64,000 nucleotides of DNA from Auricularia sp. M13. Taxonomy: Eukaryota > Basidiomycota > Agaricomycetes > Auriculariales > Auriculariaceae. The position numbers and the translations under genes are program-made. The notes beneath the pieces are model-generated. The model was given only the letters and a program-made list of their open reading frames with translations. It was not told the origin of the DNA and did not search any database. Below, one piece after another: positions 53,224 to 64,000 of this stretch. Positions within the stretch are counted from its first letter, which is position 1. Each line of letters opens with the position of its first letter. The stretch spans positions 1,798,001 through 1,862,000 of the forward strand of contig CM073202.1 in assembly GCA_037042915.1 (NCBI GenBank). The letters run 5' to 3'.

Positions 53224-53985
53224 GGCGGCCGCGCTATCGAGCGCTACGTGGTCCCGCACGATGGAGGTTCACGATGCAGCGCTTGCGGACGGAACGAAGC
53301 GCAACTACGCGCGGGCTTTTGACAGATACCGCGAATGGGCTGCTGCTGAACGAGTGCTCGCTGCCATGCCCATCCCGGAGCCGCATCTGTGCGTGTTCGC
53401 TGCTTGGTTTGCCGGTGTCTATTCAGCGGGAGCCACGCGGTCAGCAATGGCCGGTCTCCGTTTCATGCACGACCAGGCGGGCGCCGACTGGGCAGGCTCG
53501 CCGCGTCTGGCACGCATTCTCGAATCCGTGGCGAGGATGGCTCCGCGCGAGACGCACCGCGACCCGCGCCCGCCCGTCACGCTGGCCATGATAGACGAAG
53601 CACTTCACAAGCTCGATTCTTCTCGCCGTTTTGACGTTTGCGTTGAGGCGGCGATGCTGTGTGCTTTCTGGGGGCAGCTACGACTTGGAGAGATCCTGTC
53701 TCTCACGCGGCGCTAAGACCAGGACAAGCTGCCGTCTGTCAGACATCTGCGCATGCGCGCGGGGTTAGGTGGTCCTGCTCATCGCCCGACGACGGCGCTT
53801 TGGCTCCCGAAGACCAAAGTTGCTCACACCGGCGAATGGGCGTACCAGCCGCACCACTTCAACGACCCGTCGCTCGCACTCAAGGCACACATGGCCGCCA
53901 ACAATCTCAAGGAAGACGACCCGCTGTTCGCATACCGCGTTGATGGCGAACTCGTAGCGCTTACGAAGAACGCCTTCCTGTCGTG
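53224..53985 (+). pseudogene. Tyrosine recombinase region of DIRS-like element 2
   Basis: MAAALSSATWSRTMEVHDAA begins a core-binding domain (LADGTKRNYARAFDRYREW) followed by the start of a catalytic domain (AAMLCAFWGQLRLGEILSL, with the conserved Arg). The following stretch (WLPKTKVAHTGEW, ALTKNAFLS) is of the same type. The final part of the usual catalytic domain is not found. It looks broken. Confidence 0.65.
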
Positions 53986-54044
53986 ACTCAACGAGGTTTA
54001 GACCGCCGCGGGCATGCAACGTGTCTCGGGGGGCTATCTCAAGC

Positions 54045-54410
54045 TTCTTTTATCTGGTATATTGGTCCCAACTATCTATACTAGTAGACTTGGGTCCCAA
54101 GTCCCAGATTTCTCTGAGACCCGTTCTCAACTCCAGCACCAAGTCCCAAAGTTGGGACTCGGTCCCGAGGAATTGAGCACCAGAGTCCAAAGTCGGGACC
54201 AAGTCCCAGGTTTAGACTCGGTGCCAAACTCCCCACCGAGTCCCGACTTCGGGATCTGGTCCCTAAGTCGATAAGTCCCAAATCCGGGACCGAGTCCTGG
54301 GTCTCAACGGTCACCGGGATATCTGGGACCGAAGTCCCAAATCTCAACCGGTCCCGCATTCCCTGGTCCCAAGTCCCGGATTCATCTGGGACAACCCCAA
54401 GTGCCTTTAT
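54045..54410. repeat. GGGAC/GTCCC-rich palindromic repeat region
   Basis: Some 25 copies of GGGAC or GTCCC in both orientations within 365 bases, often as AAGTCCC and TGGGACC. The outer parts, ACTTGGGTCCCAAGTCCCAGAT at the left and a similar reverse segment at the right, look like imperfect inverted ends. Probably a miniature DNA element with subterminal motifs; no clear target duplication found. Confidence 0.5.
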
Positions 54411-54801
54411 GTACATTCAAGAAATACATGCCACAGCAGCTCTCATTTGCACAACCAATCTTGCAGCTGTGCTTCCTCTGCGGTCAATCTCTCTGCCGCA
54501 TCCCTCCTGAGCAATTTCCTTAACCAATCCTGCGCTGTTCAATTCAGACAATGGCGCATCGCGTTTGCCTGACAACTCACCTCCCTCGCTACATCCCCGA
54601 GTCCGCAGTGCCGTCCAGTCCGGTCTTTGCGCCCCGGCAAACGCAAGTGACAGCGTCTCTCCCATCAGACTATGCCGCGTCGTCAGCTCTCAACACCATG
54701 TATACCTGATCCCATCCACTCACCAGTCAAAGATAGTCATGCCCAAACTCCACATATCCACAGCGACAGTATATCCCTCCAAATGCCCAACCTCAGGCGC
54801 G

Positions 54802-55085
54802 TGTTACGGCTCATTCGCTTTTCGCTCCTATCGCCGTTGGGCTTATCGGACCTCACTCGCGCCGACGTCATACGGACCGAGTCATCAGACCGAGACCCGC
54901 CGGCGCATGCGTGGCCCCGGCCTGCGGTCAGCGGTCCGGCCGGATCCGGACCCCCTTTATATACCGTGTGCTGTCCGCTCTTTGTATGCTAGATTCGAGC
55001 TGGTTTGCCCACCGCCGATACATCTCGTCCTTTTTCCCCCACCCGCAGAGCGTCCGTTCGGCGAGTATCCTCGGTCACCGTAACA
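54802..55085 (+). repeat. 5' LTR of the young Ty3 element
   Basis: Starts TGTTACGGCTC, ends CACCGTAACA; TGTTACGG and CCGTAACA are inverted ends. Contains a TATATA-type promoter near 54957. Confidence 0.93.
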
Positions 55086-55260
55086 TAAGCTCGAATCTAC
55101 CCCTCCCTTACCGACGCTCCGCGTATCCCCGTTCCTTCCCCCGCCTTCACCCCGCGCCCTCGGTCAAGCTGTCGCACACCACCCCCGACGTCCAGGCCGA
55201 CGGCGAAGAACTCGCCTCCCATCTCCAGCGCCTTTCGCTTCCCCCGACACCACCGTCAAG

Positions 55261-56358
55261 ATGCCGATGACGACCGAGGAGTTCGCTACCTCCATCGAAA
55301 CGTCGTTGGTCAACGCCATCAAATCGCTCGGACTCAAACCGGGCAACCCACCCACCAAAACTACGTCCAGGCCCCGGAGGATTACGATGGGACCCGCGCC
55401 AACTACGAGACCTTCCGTCGGACCTTGGAGCTCCACGTCAAAGGAATCCCGGCGACCGCAACAAGATACTCGCCGCGCTCGCTTCCTGACCAAAGGTGAC
55501 GCCGACGCTTGGGCACAGAACTGGGGTCAGCTCCACGACCTGGACTCGCCGGACCTCAAGTGGAGCGACTTCCTTCGCGACCTCGACGAGAAGTTCCTCG
55601 ACCCGCGCATCGCCGAGCACGCCCGCGAGGCGATCTCCAAGCTCACTCAAGGCCGAGGCGACGCCGACACCTTCTTCCTCAAGTTCGACGAGCTCCGCAT
55701 CAAGGCCGGATTTACCAACCCGGAGTATCACGACATCGTTCTCGCCGACTACCTTCGGCGCAACCTCAAGCCGGCGCTCGTCCTCGCCGTGATGCAGTCG
55801 CACGAAATCTTCCGGACCACCAGTCTCGCCACGGTCGAAGGACTTCGCAAGGCCGAGGTCGCCACCGAGGACAAGCTCGTCAAGATGGAGGCCGACGCCG
55901 AGAAACCGCTCGGATACTTTCAATTCCGCAAGTACGCCCTTGAGCAGGACCCGATTATCCGCCGCCACGGTGACCACGCCCCGGCCACCAACTCTACGCC
56001 GCGCCCGGCGGCCAAGCCCTTCGTTCACCATTACACCGAGAGGGTGACTCAACCGGTGATCGTACCTGCCGCGGCGCCCGCTCCGGCGATCACCGCCCCA
56101 GCCACCACCGGTCCTGCGCACGACCCGGACCCCATGGACGTGGACCGTCACCGCGCTCGGACCCTAGGACTCTGCTACCGCTGCAAGAAACCCGGCCATC
56201 TCGCTCGGGACTGCCAGGAGAGGAACTTCAAGGACGTCATCCGAGGCCTTTCCACCGAGGACATGGAGGAGATCGCTCGGATGGTCGAAGGAAAATCCAC
56301 GCTCCTGGAGGAACACGCCGAGGAGACCGAGGACAAGGATTTTTCCGCCCCGCAGTGA
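55261..56358 (+). CDS. Gag of the young Ty3 element
   Basis: ATG at 55261. Capsid-type gag region (WAQNWGQLHDLDSPDLKWSD, FFLKFDELRIKAGF) followed by a CCHC knuckle (CYRCKKPGHLARDC). It packages the element RNA. Plain Ty3-type arrangement with pol directly following. Confidence 0.85.
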   Translation: MPMTTEEFATSIETSLVNAIKSLGLKPGNPPTKTTSRPRRITMGPAPTTRPSVGPWSSTSKESRRPQQDTRRARFLTKGDADAWAQNWGQLHDLDSPDLKWSDFLRDLDEKFLDPRIAEHAREAISKLTQGRGDADTFFLKFDELRIKAGFTNPEYHDIVLADYLRRNLKPALVLAVMQSHEIFRTTSLATVEGLRKAEVATEDKLVKMEADAEKPLGYFQFRKYALEQDPIIRRHGDHAPATNSTPRPAAKPFVHHYTERVTQPVIVPAAAPAPAITAPATTGPAHDPDPMDVDRHRARTLGLCYRCKKPGHLARDCQERNFKDVIRGLSTEDMEEIARMVEGKSTLLEEHAEETEDKDFSAPQ

Positions 56359-59300
56359 TTTCCGCGCGATCCCTGTGGGAAGGCGACGGTGTGCCCTCCG
56401 TACCGAATACAGATGAACGTCTTGTCGATACGCACACCGAGCGTGAACACCTAAGACTCGCCGAGGTCCGACCCTCGGCCCTAAGGCAAATGAACATACC
56501 TCTCACCCTCACCTCCCTCGACACCGGAGAACGGATCCCGGCCAAAGCTCTTTTGGATAGTGGATGCACGACCTCAAGTGTGGACCAGGCGTTTGTCAAA
56601 CGCCGGCAGCTTACAACCCAAGCCGCAGCCGTCGTTCGGACCGTCTACAACGCCGACGGCTCGGTCAACGGATTTATCAAGGAGTACGTCGAACTCCTTG
56701 TGGTCGTGCGCGACGCACGCGGCCGCGAACACCGCGAACGGCGCGACTTTCCGGTAGCCAACCTTGGTGGAAAACACGACCTCTTTCTAGGATACGACTG
56801 GTTGGTGGAGCACAACCCGGAAATTGACTGGCCGAAGGGGGCGCTCACGTTCACCCGCTGCCCGCCTCGCTGTGGTATGCCGAACCCGGCGCCGAGCTCG
56901 GCCCGCTACCTCGCCGAGGACTTCGCCTCACTCGCTGACGCTTTGGAGTTCGCGGCGCCGACGACGAAGAAGAGTACGTTCGGGCTTTCGAGTCTATCTC
57001 AACCCGCATTGAGCAGGCCGCCAAACCCGCCGTCGTCGCCGACATCCCCGAATACTACCGCGAGTACGCCGACGTGTTCGAAAAGAAGGAATTCGACAAG
57101 CTACCCCCCATCGTCGGTGGGATCACGAAATCAACCTCCGGCCCGGATGGGAGAACGACCGCAAGCTCCGCGGAAAGGTTTACGCCTTGTCGCCGAAGGA
57201 GACACAGGCGATGAACGAGTTCTTGGACGAGAACCTAGCGACGGGTCGTATTCGGCCGTCCAACTCGCCCATTGCATCGCCGCTTTTCTTCGTCGGCAAG
57301 AAGGATGGAGGACTCCGACCGACTATGGATTACAGGAGGCTCAACGACCACACCGTGCGGGACTCCTACCCCCTCCCGCTGGTCGCCGACGTCATGACCA
57401 AGATCAAGGACGCCCGTTATTTCTCTAAGTTCGACGTCCGATGGGGGTACAACAACGTCCGAATCCGACCGGGAGACGAATTCAAGGCCGCGTTCATCAC
57501 GAGCCGAGGTCTGTTCGAACCCACCGTCATGTTCTTCGGCATGACCAACAGCCCGGCCACCTTCCAACGCATGGTGGACGACATATTCGGCGACCTTATT
57601 CGGCGGATCGTCCTTATCGTCTATATGGACGACCTTTTGGTTTTTACCCGCACCTTGGAGGACCATCGGACCGCGGTTCGGGCCGTACTGGAACTGTGTC
57701 GGCAGACAGGCCTATACCTCAAACTGGAGAAATGCGAGTTCGAGCAAGCCCAAGTCAAGTTCCTCGGCCTGGTTGTAGGAAACGGGCAGGTATCCATGGA
57801 CCCAGTCAAGGTGGAGGCCATACGCCGTTGGAACCCCCCGCGCAACCTGCGGGAGGTCCGGTCGTTCATGCAGTTCTGTAACTTCTACCGGAACTTCATC
57901 CCCCATTTCGCGCACATCACGAAACCCTTCAACCGTCTAACGGAAAAGGGGGTCGTATTCGAATGGGGCCCGGAGCAGCAGCAGGCTTTCGAGGACCTTC
58001 GCGACGCCGTGTGCAACGACGTTACTCTTCTTCTCCCCCAGGACCGGGCCCCGTTCAGGTTGGAGACCGACGCTTCAGACTACGCGGCAGGAGGAGTCCT
58101 CCACCAGGTCATCGACGGGAAGCTACGCCCACTCGGGTTCTTTAGCAAGAGCTTCAGTCCCGCCGAGCGTAATTACGAGATCTACGACAAGGAGATGCTC
58201 GCGATGATGCTTTGCCTCGAACATTGGCGCCACTTCCTCAAAGGGGCCCCGCAGTTCCAGATATGGACCGACCATCGGAATCTGCAGTACTTCCGCGAGC
58301 CGCAAAGCTCAACCGTCGGCAAGCTCGTTGGCTCACCGAGCTCTCCGAGTATGATTTTACATTGCACCACCGGCCGGGCAAGACGAACGTCATCGCCGAC
58401 GAGCTGAGCCGGAACATGCCTAATGAGGGGGCAGAAGACAACGCCGACGTTGTCCTCCTGCAACCGGACCGTTTTCGTCAACTCGCCGAGGAGCACAACG
58501 GACCGTTGGACGTGATCATTCGGCAACTAGGACTCGAGACGAGGACCACATCCTGGCCGAGGTTCGCAAGTACGCCAACGAACGCGACGAGGCAGTCAAG
58601 AAGGGCCTGCTTGCGTACCCGCAGGACTTTGTGGAGACGAACGGCGTCGTCGAGTACAAAGGCCGAGTCTACATCCGCGTAACCGCCGACTACGTGAACA
58701 CATCGTCAGCGCATTTCACGACACACCGATAGCAGGACATCCGGGCAGGTACAAGACTTTGGAGCTCCTTAACCGGTACTACTGGTTCCCCGGCATGACC
58801 GCGTATGTTGCGCGTTACGTCCGCGCATGCGACGTTTGCCAACGCTCCAAACCGAGGCACGGACCCTGGCAGGACCCCTACACCCCAACGAGGCGCCGAG
58901 TGCTCCGTGGGAGGTCGTTTCCGCCGACCTCATCGGGCCATTGCCCGAGTCGTTTGGCTTCAACGCGGTCTTCGTCGTGACCGACCGCCACAGCAAGATG
59001 GTCATCCTCTGCCCGACGCATGTTACGGTGACGTCGGAGGGTATAGCGCTTGTACCGTGACTTCGTCTTCAAACGGTTCGGCCTGTTCAAGAAGCTCATC
59101 AGCGACCGCGGCCCGCAGTTCGTGTCGGGATTCGCGAACGAGCTCTACAAGCTCCTCGGTATCGAGGCAAACCCGTCCACCGCGTACCACCCGCAGACCG
59201 ACGGACAGACCGAGCGGGAGAACGCGGAGATCGAGAAGTACCTTCGCGCATGGACCAACGCCCGGCAGGATGACTGGGCCGACTGGCTCGCTATGGCCGA

Positions 59301-60113
59301 GTTCGCCATCAACAACCGCGCGTCCGAGGCGACGGGTACGTCTCCGTTCTTCCTCAATCACGGTCGCCACCCACGTATGGGCGTGGAACCGCGGCGAGTG
59401 GTCACCAACGAGTCGGCCGCCCAGTTCGCCCAGCGGATGGAACGGACCTGGGAGGAGGCCAAATCCGCACTCACCAAGGCCGCCGCGTCCATGAAGACAC
59501 AGTACGACCGGCGCCGAGGTGCTTCGCGACAATACAAGGTCGGCGACAAAGTGTGGCTCGAAGCGACCAACCTCAAGCTTGCGGTCTCGTCCAAGAAACT
59601 GGCCGAACGGCGCTTCGGTCCTTTCAAGATCCTCGAAAGTGTGGGTCATTCCGCCTTCAAATTGGAGCTGCCGGAGGCGTGGAAAAACCTACACCCCGTC
59701 TTCCACGAAAGCCTCCTCTCGCCGACGTTGCGCCGACGCCGCACCAACGCCGCCCCGCCCCGCCGGCGACCATCGTGGACGATCACGAGGAGTACGAAGT
59801 GGAGGAGATCCTGGATTCCAAGAAGCTCGGACGAGGCGTTGTCTACCTGGTCAAATGGGCCGGCTACGGGCGCGAGCACAACTCCTGGGTCCCCAAGGGA
59901 AATCTCGGCAACGCGATCGGCGCCGTCGAGGACTTCGTCCGCCGCAACCCGGGTAAACCCCAGAACATCCACTCTCTCGTCTTCGACCGTGCCATATTTC
60001 CCTCCAACTTCTTCGAGCGCCACCATACCACAGGGATCGACTTCAACATCCCCGACCCGGTCACCGCGGCCCGCAGGGCGCGGGCCCTCGGCACGACGCT
60101 CGTTCGGTCCTAG
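56359..60113 (+). pseudogene. Pol of the young Ty3 element: protease, RT, RNase H, integrase, chromodomain
   Basis: Protease (ALLDSGCTTSSV), RT (KKDGGLRPTMDYRRLN, YMDDLLVFTR), RNase H (RLETDASDYAAGG, WTDHRNLQYF), integrase zinc and core regions (CDVCQRSKPRHGPW, HPQTDGQTERENAEIEKY) and a chromodomain (YEVEEILDSKK, YLVKWAGYG) occur in the usual order. It looks broken as described for the whole element. Confidence 0.85.
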
Positions 60114-60123
60114 TAGGGGGTTA

Positions 60124-60407
60124 TGTTACGGCTCATTCGCTTTTCGCTCCTATCGCCGTTGGGCTTATCGGACCTCACTCGCGCCGACGTCATACGGACC
60201 GAGTCATCAGACCGAGACCCGCCGGCGCATGCGTGGCCCCGGCCTGCGGTCAGCGGTCCGGCCGGATCCGGACCCCCTTTATATACCGTGTGCTGTCCGC
60301 TCTTTGTATGCTAGATTCGAGCTGGTTTGCCCACCGCCGATACATCTCGTCCTTTTTCCCCCACCCGCAGAGCGTCCGTTCGGCGAGTATCCTCGGTCAC
60401 CGTAACA
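60124..60407 (+). repeat. 3' LTR of the young Ty3 element
   Basis: Same 284 bases as the 5' LTR on visual comparison. Followed directly by the GCGCG target duplication and kinase coding sequence. Confidence 0.93.
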
Positions 60408-61819
60408 GCGCGCGATACGCTGGCGTTCCCGCCATACCCTGTGGTTATCACTCAATACTTCCAGCGTTTCCGCCCGCATTCTGCGCGCGCTCACCGAAAC
60501 CCTGCCATCTGACGTTGAGACTGCAGCCACTCCAAAATCCACAAGCTTGAGTTCGAAATATGTGGCAGACGACACGACCACGTTCTGCGGCTTGACATCG
60601 CGATGAACGACGCTGTGCGCGTGGACATGCGCGAGCGCAGAGCAAAGATCGCGTGCCGCGCGTTGCGCTCTGGGCTCATCTGGCAACTCTGACATTTAGT
60701 ATTGTTCTATCGTATCTCGAAGTCCATCATCCTACTCACCGAGCTGTCCTCTGGACGTCACAAACGCCCACAGATCTCCACCCGGAACATACTCCATGGC
60801 CAGACAGACATGCCCTCGCCGCTCGAATACCTCCTCGAAGGTCGCGATTTTGGCATGGCAGAAGAGCGCCAGAATCATTGCCTCTTGAAGGAGCTCGCGG
60901 CGCTGCCGACGGTCTTCTGCACCCAATACAGTCTTCGATATCTTCAGTGCGCAAACTCGTCCGTCTCGCGCGCGCTTTGCGCTATAGACCTGACCGTAAG
61001 CGCCGCCCCGATGCTGCAACGGCTCAGGACACTGGGCACGCGCAGAGGACAGACCGAGACGTACTTATCTGTCAGCTCGTAGAGCCCCAGCACGAGCGCC
61101 GCCGGGTTGTATGTGTCGTACTGCGAGGAACCCCAATCCTTGACGGTCGCGACCTCGGACATACTCTGCTGCAACTGTTTCAGTTTTATCTCGCGCCGTT
61201 TAATCGCAGCTGCAGCTTACCATCGACCCCTTGCAATTATCTGTGACGCTGATTGTAATCCCGCAGCGACGAGCTGGCTTGTCATGCACCCGCGTAGCCG
61301 TCCAGGTCTTCATGCGCGCCTTCAGACCGTATTGCTCAGCTTTCCGTGTGGCCACAGCTGGGTACAACAGCAGGTCTGGCGTGTCCGCGACAGCGAGCGG
61401 CGCGACCACCCCTACTTGGGAGGCGCAGGACGGCGTGCTGTGCGACCCGTGCGGGGCGTATGCTGCTGACTGCTTGCGCGCAAGGCGGTCACCGACCTGC
61501 GAGTCTGCAGCTGACAACGCCGATGAGCCACCGATGTACATGTTGCCGCTCGATATCGAGGCCTTGAGAGTGCGAAAGGATAGCGCTCCGTTGGCGCCGC
61601 AGACTGACAGCACAGAGCCGACGTCCGGCCTGACGCGCGCACCGCTGCCTGCACCGTTGTCGAACCCAAACTCGCTGACGGGCTTCGGGCGCAGTGCATC
61701 CTTCTCCATCTGTTCGCAGGTGCACGCGCCGGAGCCGCCACGACCTCGGGACTTGGCTCTTTCACGGCTCCTGCGGCCGTCGCGCATCCCGTCGTCATCG
61801 GGCGACGCCATCCACAGGT

Positions 61820-64000
61820 ACTCGCTTTAACTTCCTGCCCCTTCTCCCAGCAGACATACCGCGCAACGTCCATGGTATCGCAAACGAGCGCATTGCCGCA
61901 CGCATGGTGCATCGCGCGCTCGACGGCGGGGTCGAACTGGATGACTTCGACGGCGAGCCTTGCGCCGCGCGCGAACGAGCGGAACTTGTCGTTGATGGGC
62001 TTGACCTGGATCGTGTCGGGCGGGATGAACGTCGCCTGGCCCGCGCGTTGCATGCGCATATACTATCGGCAGCGCGGCGGAGCGTCAGCCGAAAACCCAT
62101 ACGTCCACAAAAAGCAAAAGAAAAAGAGGCGCACCTCGATGAACTCGATGGCCGTCTTCTCCGTCTCGACGACGCCGGCGTCGAGGTTGCGGCCGAGGAT
62201 GACGCCGACGGCCGTCTCGTACTTGCGCTCCGTCGGCTTGCACAGGTCGACGACGCGGCCGCGCACGCCGGGGAAGACACGCTGCAGGAACGACAGCGTG
62301 TCGTTCAGCCGCGCCTCGCGCTCGGACTCGCGCCCGTCGACGCCAGCCTGCAGCGGCTTGTTGTGGATTTCCGAGAGCTTCTCGTTCACCTCGTTCTCCT
62401 GCTGGCTATAGGTTGTGAGGGTGGTGGAGAATGATTAGAATCGCGCAAAGTGGGAGAGCGGGTGGGATGACAAGGACGTTCTTGATTCTCTGCCGCTCGG
62501 CCATGATTTTCTCCAGCTCGGAGCGCGCTTTTGCCAGGTCCTCGTTCAGGGTGGCCATCTTGGCCTCGAGCTCATCCTTGCGCGCCTTCTCCTTGTCGTC
62601 CTCAGCCTCGAGCCTTTCGCGCGTCGCCTCAAACTCGGCGAGCTTGGCCTCGTCAGCAGCAAGCACGCGTGCAGACGTCTTCTCGTCTCGCTGCAGCGAC
62701 TTGAGCTGCTGCCGCTCAGAGACGGCTGTGAGCTGCGCCTGCGACTTGACAGCGCGGTATTCCTCCAGCACCTGGGGCGACAGCGAGACATTGTGCTGCG
62801 ACGCCCTGCACTGCTCCTCGGCCGCCTGGTCCACCGCACGCTGGACGGCCGCAAGCTCCTTGCGCGCGAGCTTGATGCGTTCCTCCGCCTTGGCGATGTC
62901 GGCCTCGAACGCCTTGGCTACCTTCTCTGCGTTCTCCTTCTTGCGCCGCGCGTGCGCCAGCTGCGTCTCGATGTCCAGCAGGTCTGGTTTCTGCGCAATT
63001 ACCACATCAGAAAGGTGAACAATATTGGAAGAGACAGAGAGACTTGCCTTCTTCTCCAAGTTCTTCTGCTTCTTGATACCCTGCTCTTTGGAGATAACCT
63101 CACTGCGCGCCTTGACATACTCGACCGCGCCGCCTCCGCAGCGGCGGCGTTCAGCGCCTGCTCCTTCCTGAGCTCGTCGAGCGCCTTACTCTGGCTCTTG
63201 ATCGCGCGCGAGTTGTCCTCGATGCGCTCCTCGATATGGTACCGCTTCCACAGCAAGCGCTGCAGCACGGCGTGCTCGCGCTCGTTAACCAAGCGCTCAA
63301 AGCGGTCCGCCTCCTGCTTCTACTCGCCGACCTGGCGGATCTCGCCCGCGATGCCGCGCCGCTTGGTGAAGTTGAACGTCGCGTTCTCCGTCGCGCGCTG
63401 CTGCGCGGCCTTCGCGCGCTCGTACTCGCCCGCCAGCTCGAGCGAGCCGGATAACTGCTCGATGAGCCGCGAGAGGTCCTTGTGTGATTGAGAGGCGATC
63501 GCTTTGATGTCGCCTTGGATCGAGGAAGTTCTTCGCTTTGACGAGGATGTTTTTGCCCTCCAGTGCTGCGCCGCGTTGTAGGCGTTGTAGGCGTTGTAGT
63601 TCACGACGCGGCCGTTGAGCTTGTATTCCCTCGAGCCGTTCAATGAGACACTGTACCAAAAATGATATAATAATCAGAATCATAGACACGGTATTAATAT
63701 TTAGAACCAGGACTTACGTGCGCTGGAACGTCCATTCCTTGTCCTGCGAATCGACCAGAACAGCGAGCACCCACGCCTTCTGGGCGTCTCCCTCGCCGTA
63801 TGCTCGTCCTCCGGCCTTTCATTGCTTGTCGTTCTCAGCGATTTGTCGATGAACGCTGGCGCTCAGCTGTGCGCCCTTCTTCCTACCGCGCATTGCGTCA
63901 CGCACGCGGCTGGAGGGTCCTTCCTTCTCAGTTCGCCTTGCTTGATGCCCATGTCCCGCGACATTCACTTACAGCGGCGTATAATGCCTCGACCTTCGTT
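61820..64000 (-). pseudogene. SMC1: Decayed partial copy of cohesin subunit SMC1
   Basis: SMC1 is an ATPase of the cohesin ring. Read on the minus strand: end of the N-terminal head (EYKLNGRVV, ASQSHKDLSRLIEQLSGSLELA, ENATFNFTKRRGIAGEIRQ), first coiled coil (LVNEREHAVLQRLLWKRYHI, QLAHARRKKENAEKVAKAFE), then the hinge (VFPGVRGRVVDLCKPTERKY, FIPPDTIQVKPINDKF, GNALVCDTMDVARYV). After GQEVK near 61825 the expected TGG-containing segment, the second coil and the C-terminal head are missing, and kinase gene sequence begins. Lesions seen: a TAG at 63320-63322 in the coil, frame shifts near 63130 and twice in 63530-63580, and a triplicated GTAGGCGTT. One intron (62991-63047) uses a GC donor. SMC1 is essential, so an intact gene should exist elsewhere. 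Confidence 0.88.

Larger units (their letters stand above)
48820..54010 (+). mobile_element. DIRS-like (tyrosine-recombinase) retroelement 2
   Basis: Holds, in order, a two-part gag-like gene, an RT/RNase H polyprotein and a tyrosine-recombinase region, the DIRS order of parts. There is no LTR pair. Related to element 1 (6296-10820) at the protein level. The recombinase end looks incomplete and followed by a different repeat region, so the element is probably broken at its 3' side. The left border is uncertain and may include the hairpin at 48764-48816. Confidence 0.75.
54802..60407 (+). mobile_element. Young Ty3/gypsy chromovirus element inserted in the kinase gene (5.6 kb)
   Basis: 284-bp LTRs at 54802-55085 and 60124-60407 look identical. 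A perfect 5-bp target duplication, GCGCG, lies at 54797-54801 and 60408-60412. Identical LTRs point to a very recent insertion. Gag and pol domains are all recognisable, but pol is spread over several frames, so the element looks broken (about three or four breaks). It is a different family from the elements at 1 and 23430. Confidence 0.92.
54443..61811 (-). pseudogene. Protein kinase gene split by a young Ty3 element
   Basis: Ser/Thr-type protein kinase. ATG at 61811 (MASPDDDGMRDG). An N-terminal exon of about 190 residues splices (GTAAGC..TTGCAG) to SEVATVKDWGSS. The kinase domain follows: glycine loop HRGGAYGQVYSAK, the VAIK-like Lys in VCALKISK, EYVPGGDLWAFV, the catalytic loop HRDVKPQN and LVDFGVAAVS (DFG). 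GTPAYRAPEV at the activation-loop end straddles the insertion, with DMWSLGM, a last exon DWLRKLLRRDAAERLTAEEA and a stop at 54443 on the far side. The Ty3 element (54802-60407) lies inside the APE motif region with a 5-bp duplication, which removes a continuous reading frame through the C-lobe. All other kinase motifs look intact, so the gene was probably working until recently. The 5' end touches the broken SMC1 copy. Confidence 0.85.

Noticed and set aside
61200-61811. Independent small gene upstream of the kinase
   Set aside because: The frame joins the kinase coding sequence in phase through a GTAAGC..TTGCAG intron, so it was taken as the kinase first exon.

Overview
The window looks like an accessory, transposon-packed stretch of a basidiomycete (probably agaricomycete) genome. 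The evidence is GC-rich DNA, introns of about 44-60 nt with GT..AG ends, a KDZ transposase with a CxC1-type cysteine cluster, Helitron pieces with a DUF6570-like zinc segment, chromodomain Ty3 elements, DIRS-like tyrosine-recombinase retroelements and short terminal-repeat DNA elements. No tRNA, rRNA or CRISPR was seen.

Layout. 1-3644: 3' end of a Ty3 element (integrase and chromodomain), a further open region, and a possible LTR. 3650-6295: Helitron Rep fragment without its helicase. 6296-10820: DIRS-like retroelement 1, split by a 1,666-bp hAT-like element that has a perfect 8-bp target duplication. 10820-22780: a KDZ transposase gene (minus strand) facing away from a large unrecognised multi-exon gene (plus strand), followed by direct repeats, a 50/127-bp satellite and microsatellites; these may form one large mobile unit. 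23430-35519: a whole-looking Ty3 element with identical 339-bp LTRs, one long gag-pol frame and an unexplained 760-residue second ORF. 35520-46772: a cluster of small intron-containing orphan genes (here called A, B, D, F, E and C), all on the plus strand. They are interrupted by a 4.4-kb TA-flanked pogo-like transposon that encodes a fused Ulp1-protease/DDE transposase. 46919-48751: a second hAT-like element with a perfect 8-bp duplication. 48820-54010: DIRS-like retroelement 2. 54443-61811: a protein kinase gene (minus) split by a very young Ty3 element at 54802-60407. 61820-64000: a decayed, truncated copy of the cohesin gene SMC1.

Best candidate for something undescribed: the 35.5-46.8 kb cluster. 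It holds two unrecognised paralogous families, A/B/C (probably beta-rich) and D/E (helical). Strong heat-shock-element-like arrays of alternating TTC/GAA units lie upstream of B, F, E and C. This suggests a co-regulated, stress-responsive set of lineage-specific genes, perhaps former transposon passengers. Secondary candidates are the protease-transposase fusion, the extra ORF in the Ty3 element, the KDZ/unknown divergent pair, and the two hAT-like elements whose subterminal repeats differ by one base of the motif.

All protein calls come from reading motifs by eye. Splice models were set by frame continuity and GT..AG signals and have not been tested against transcripts.
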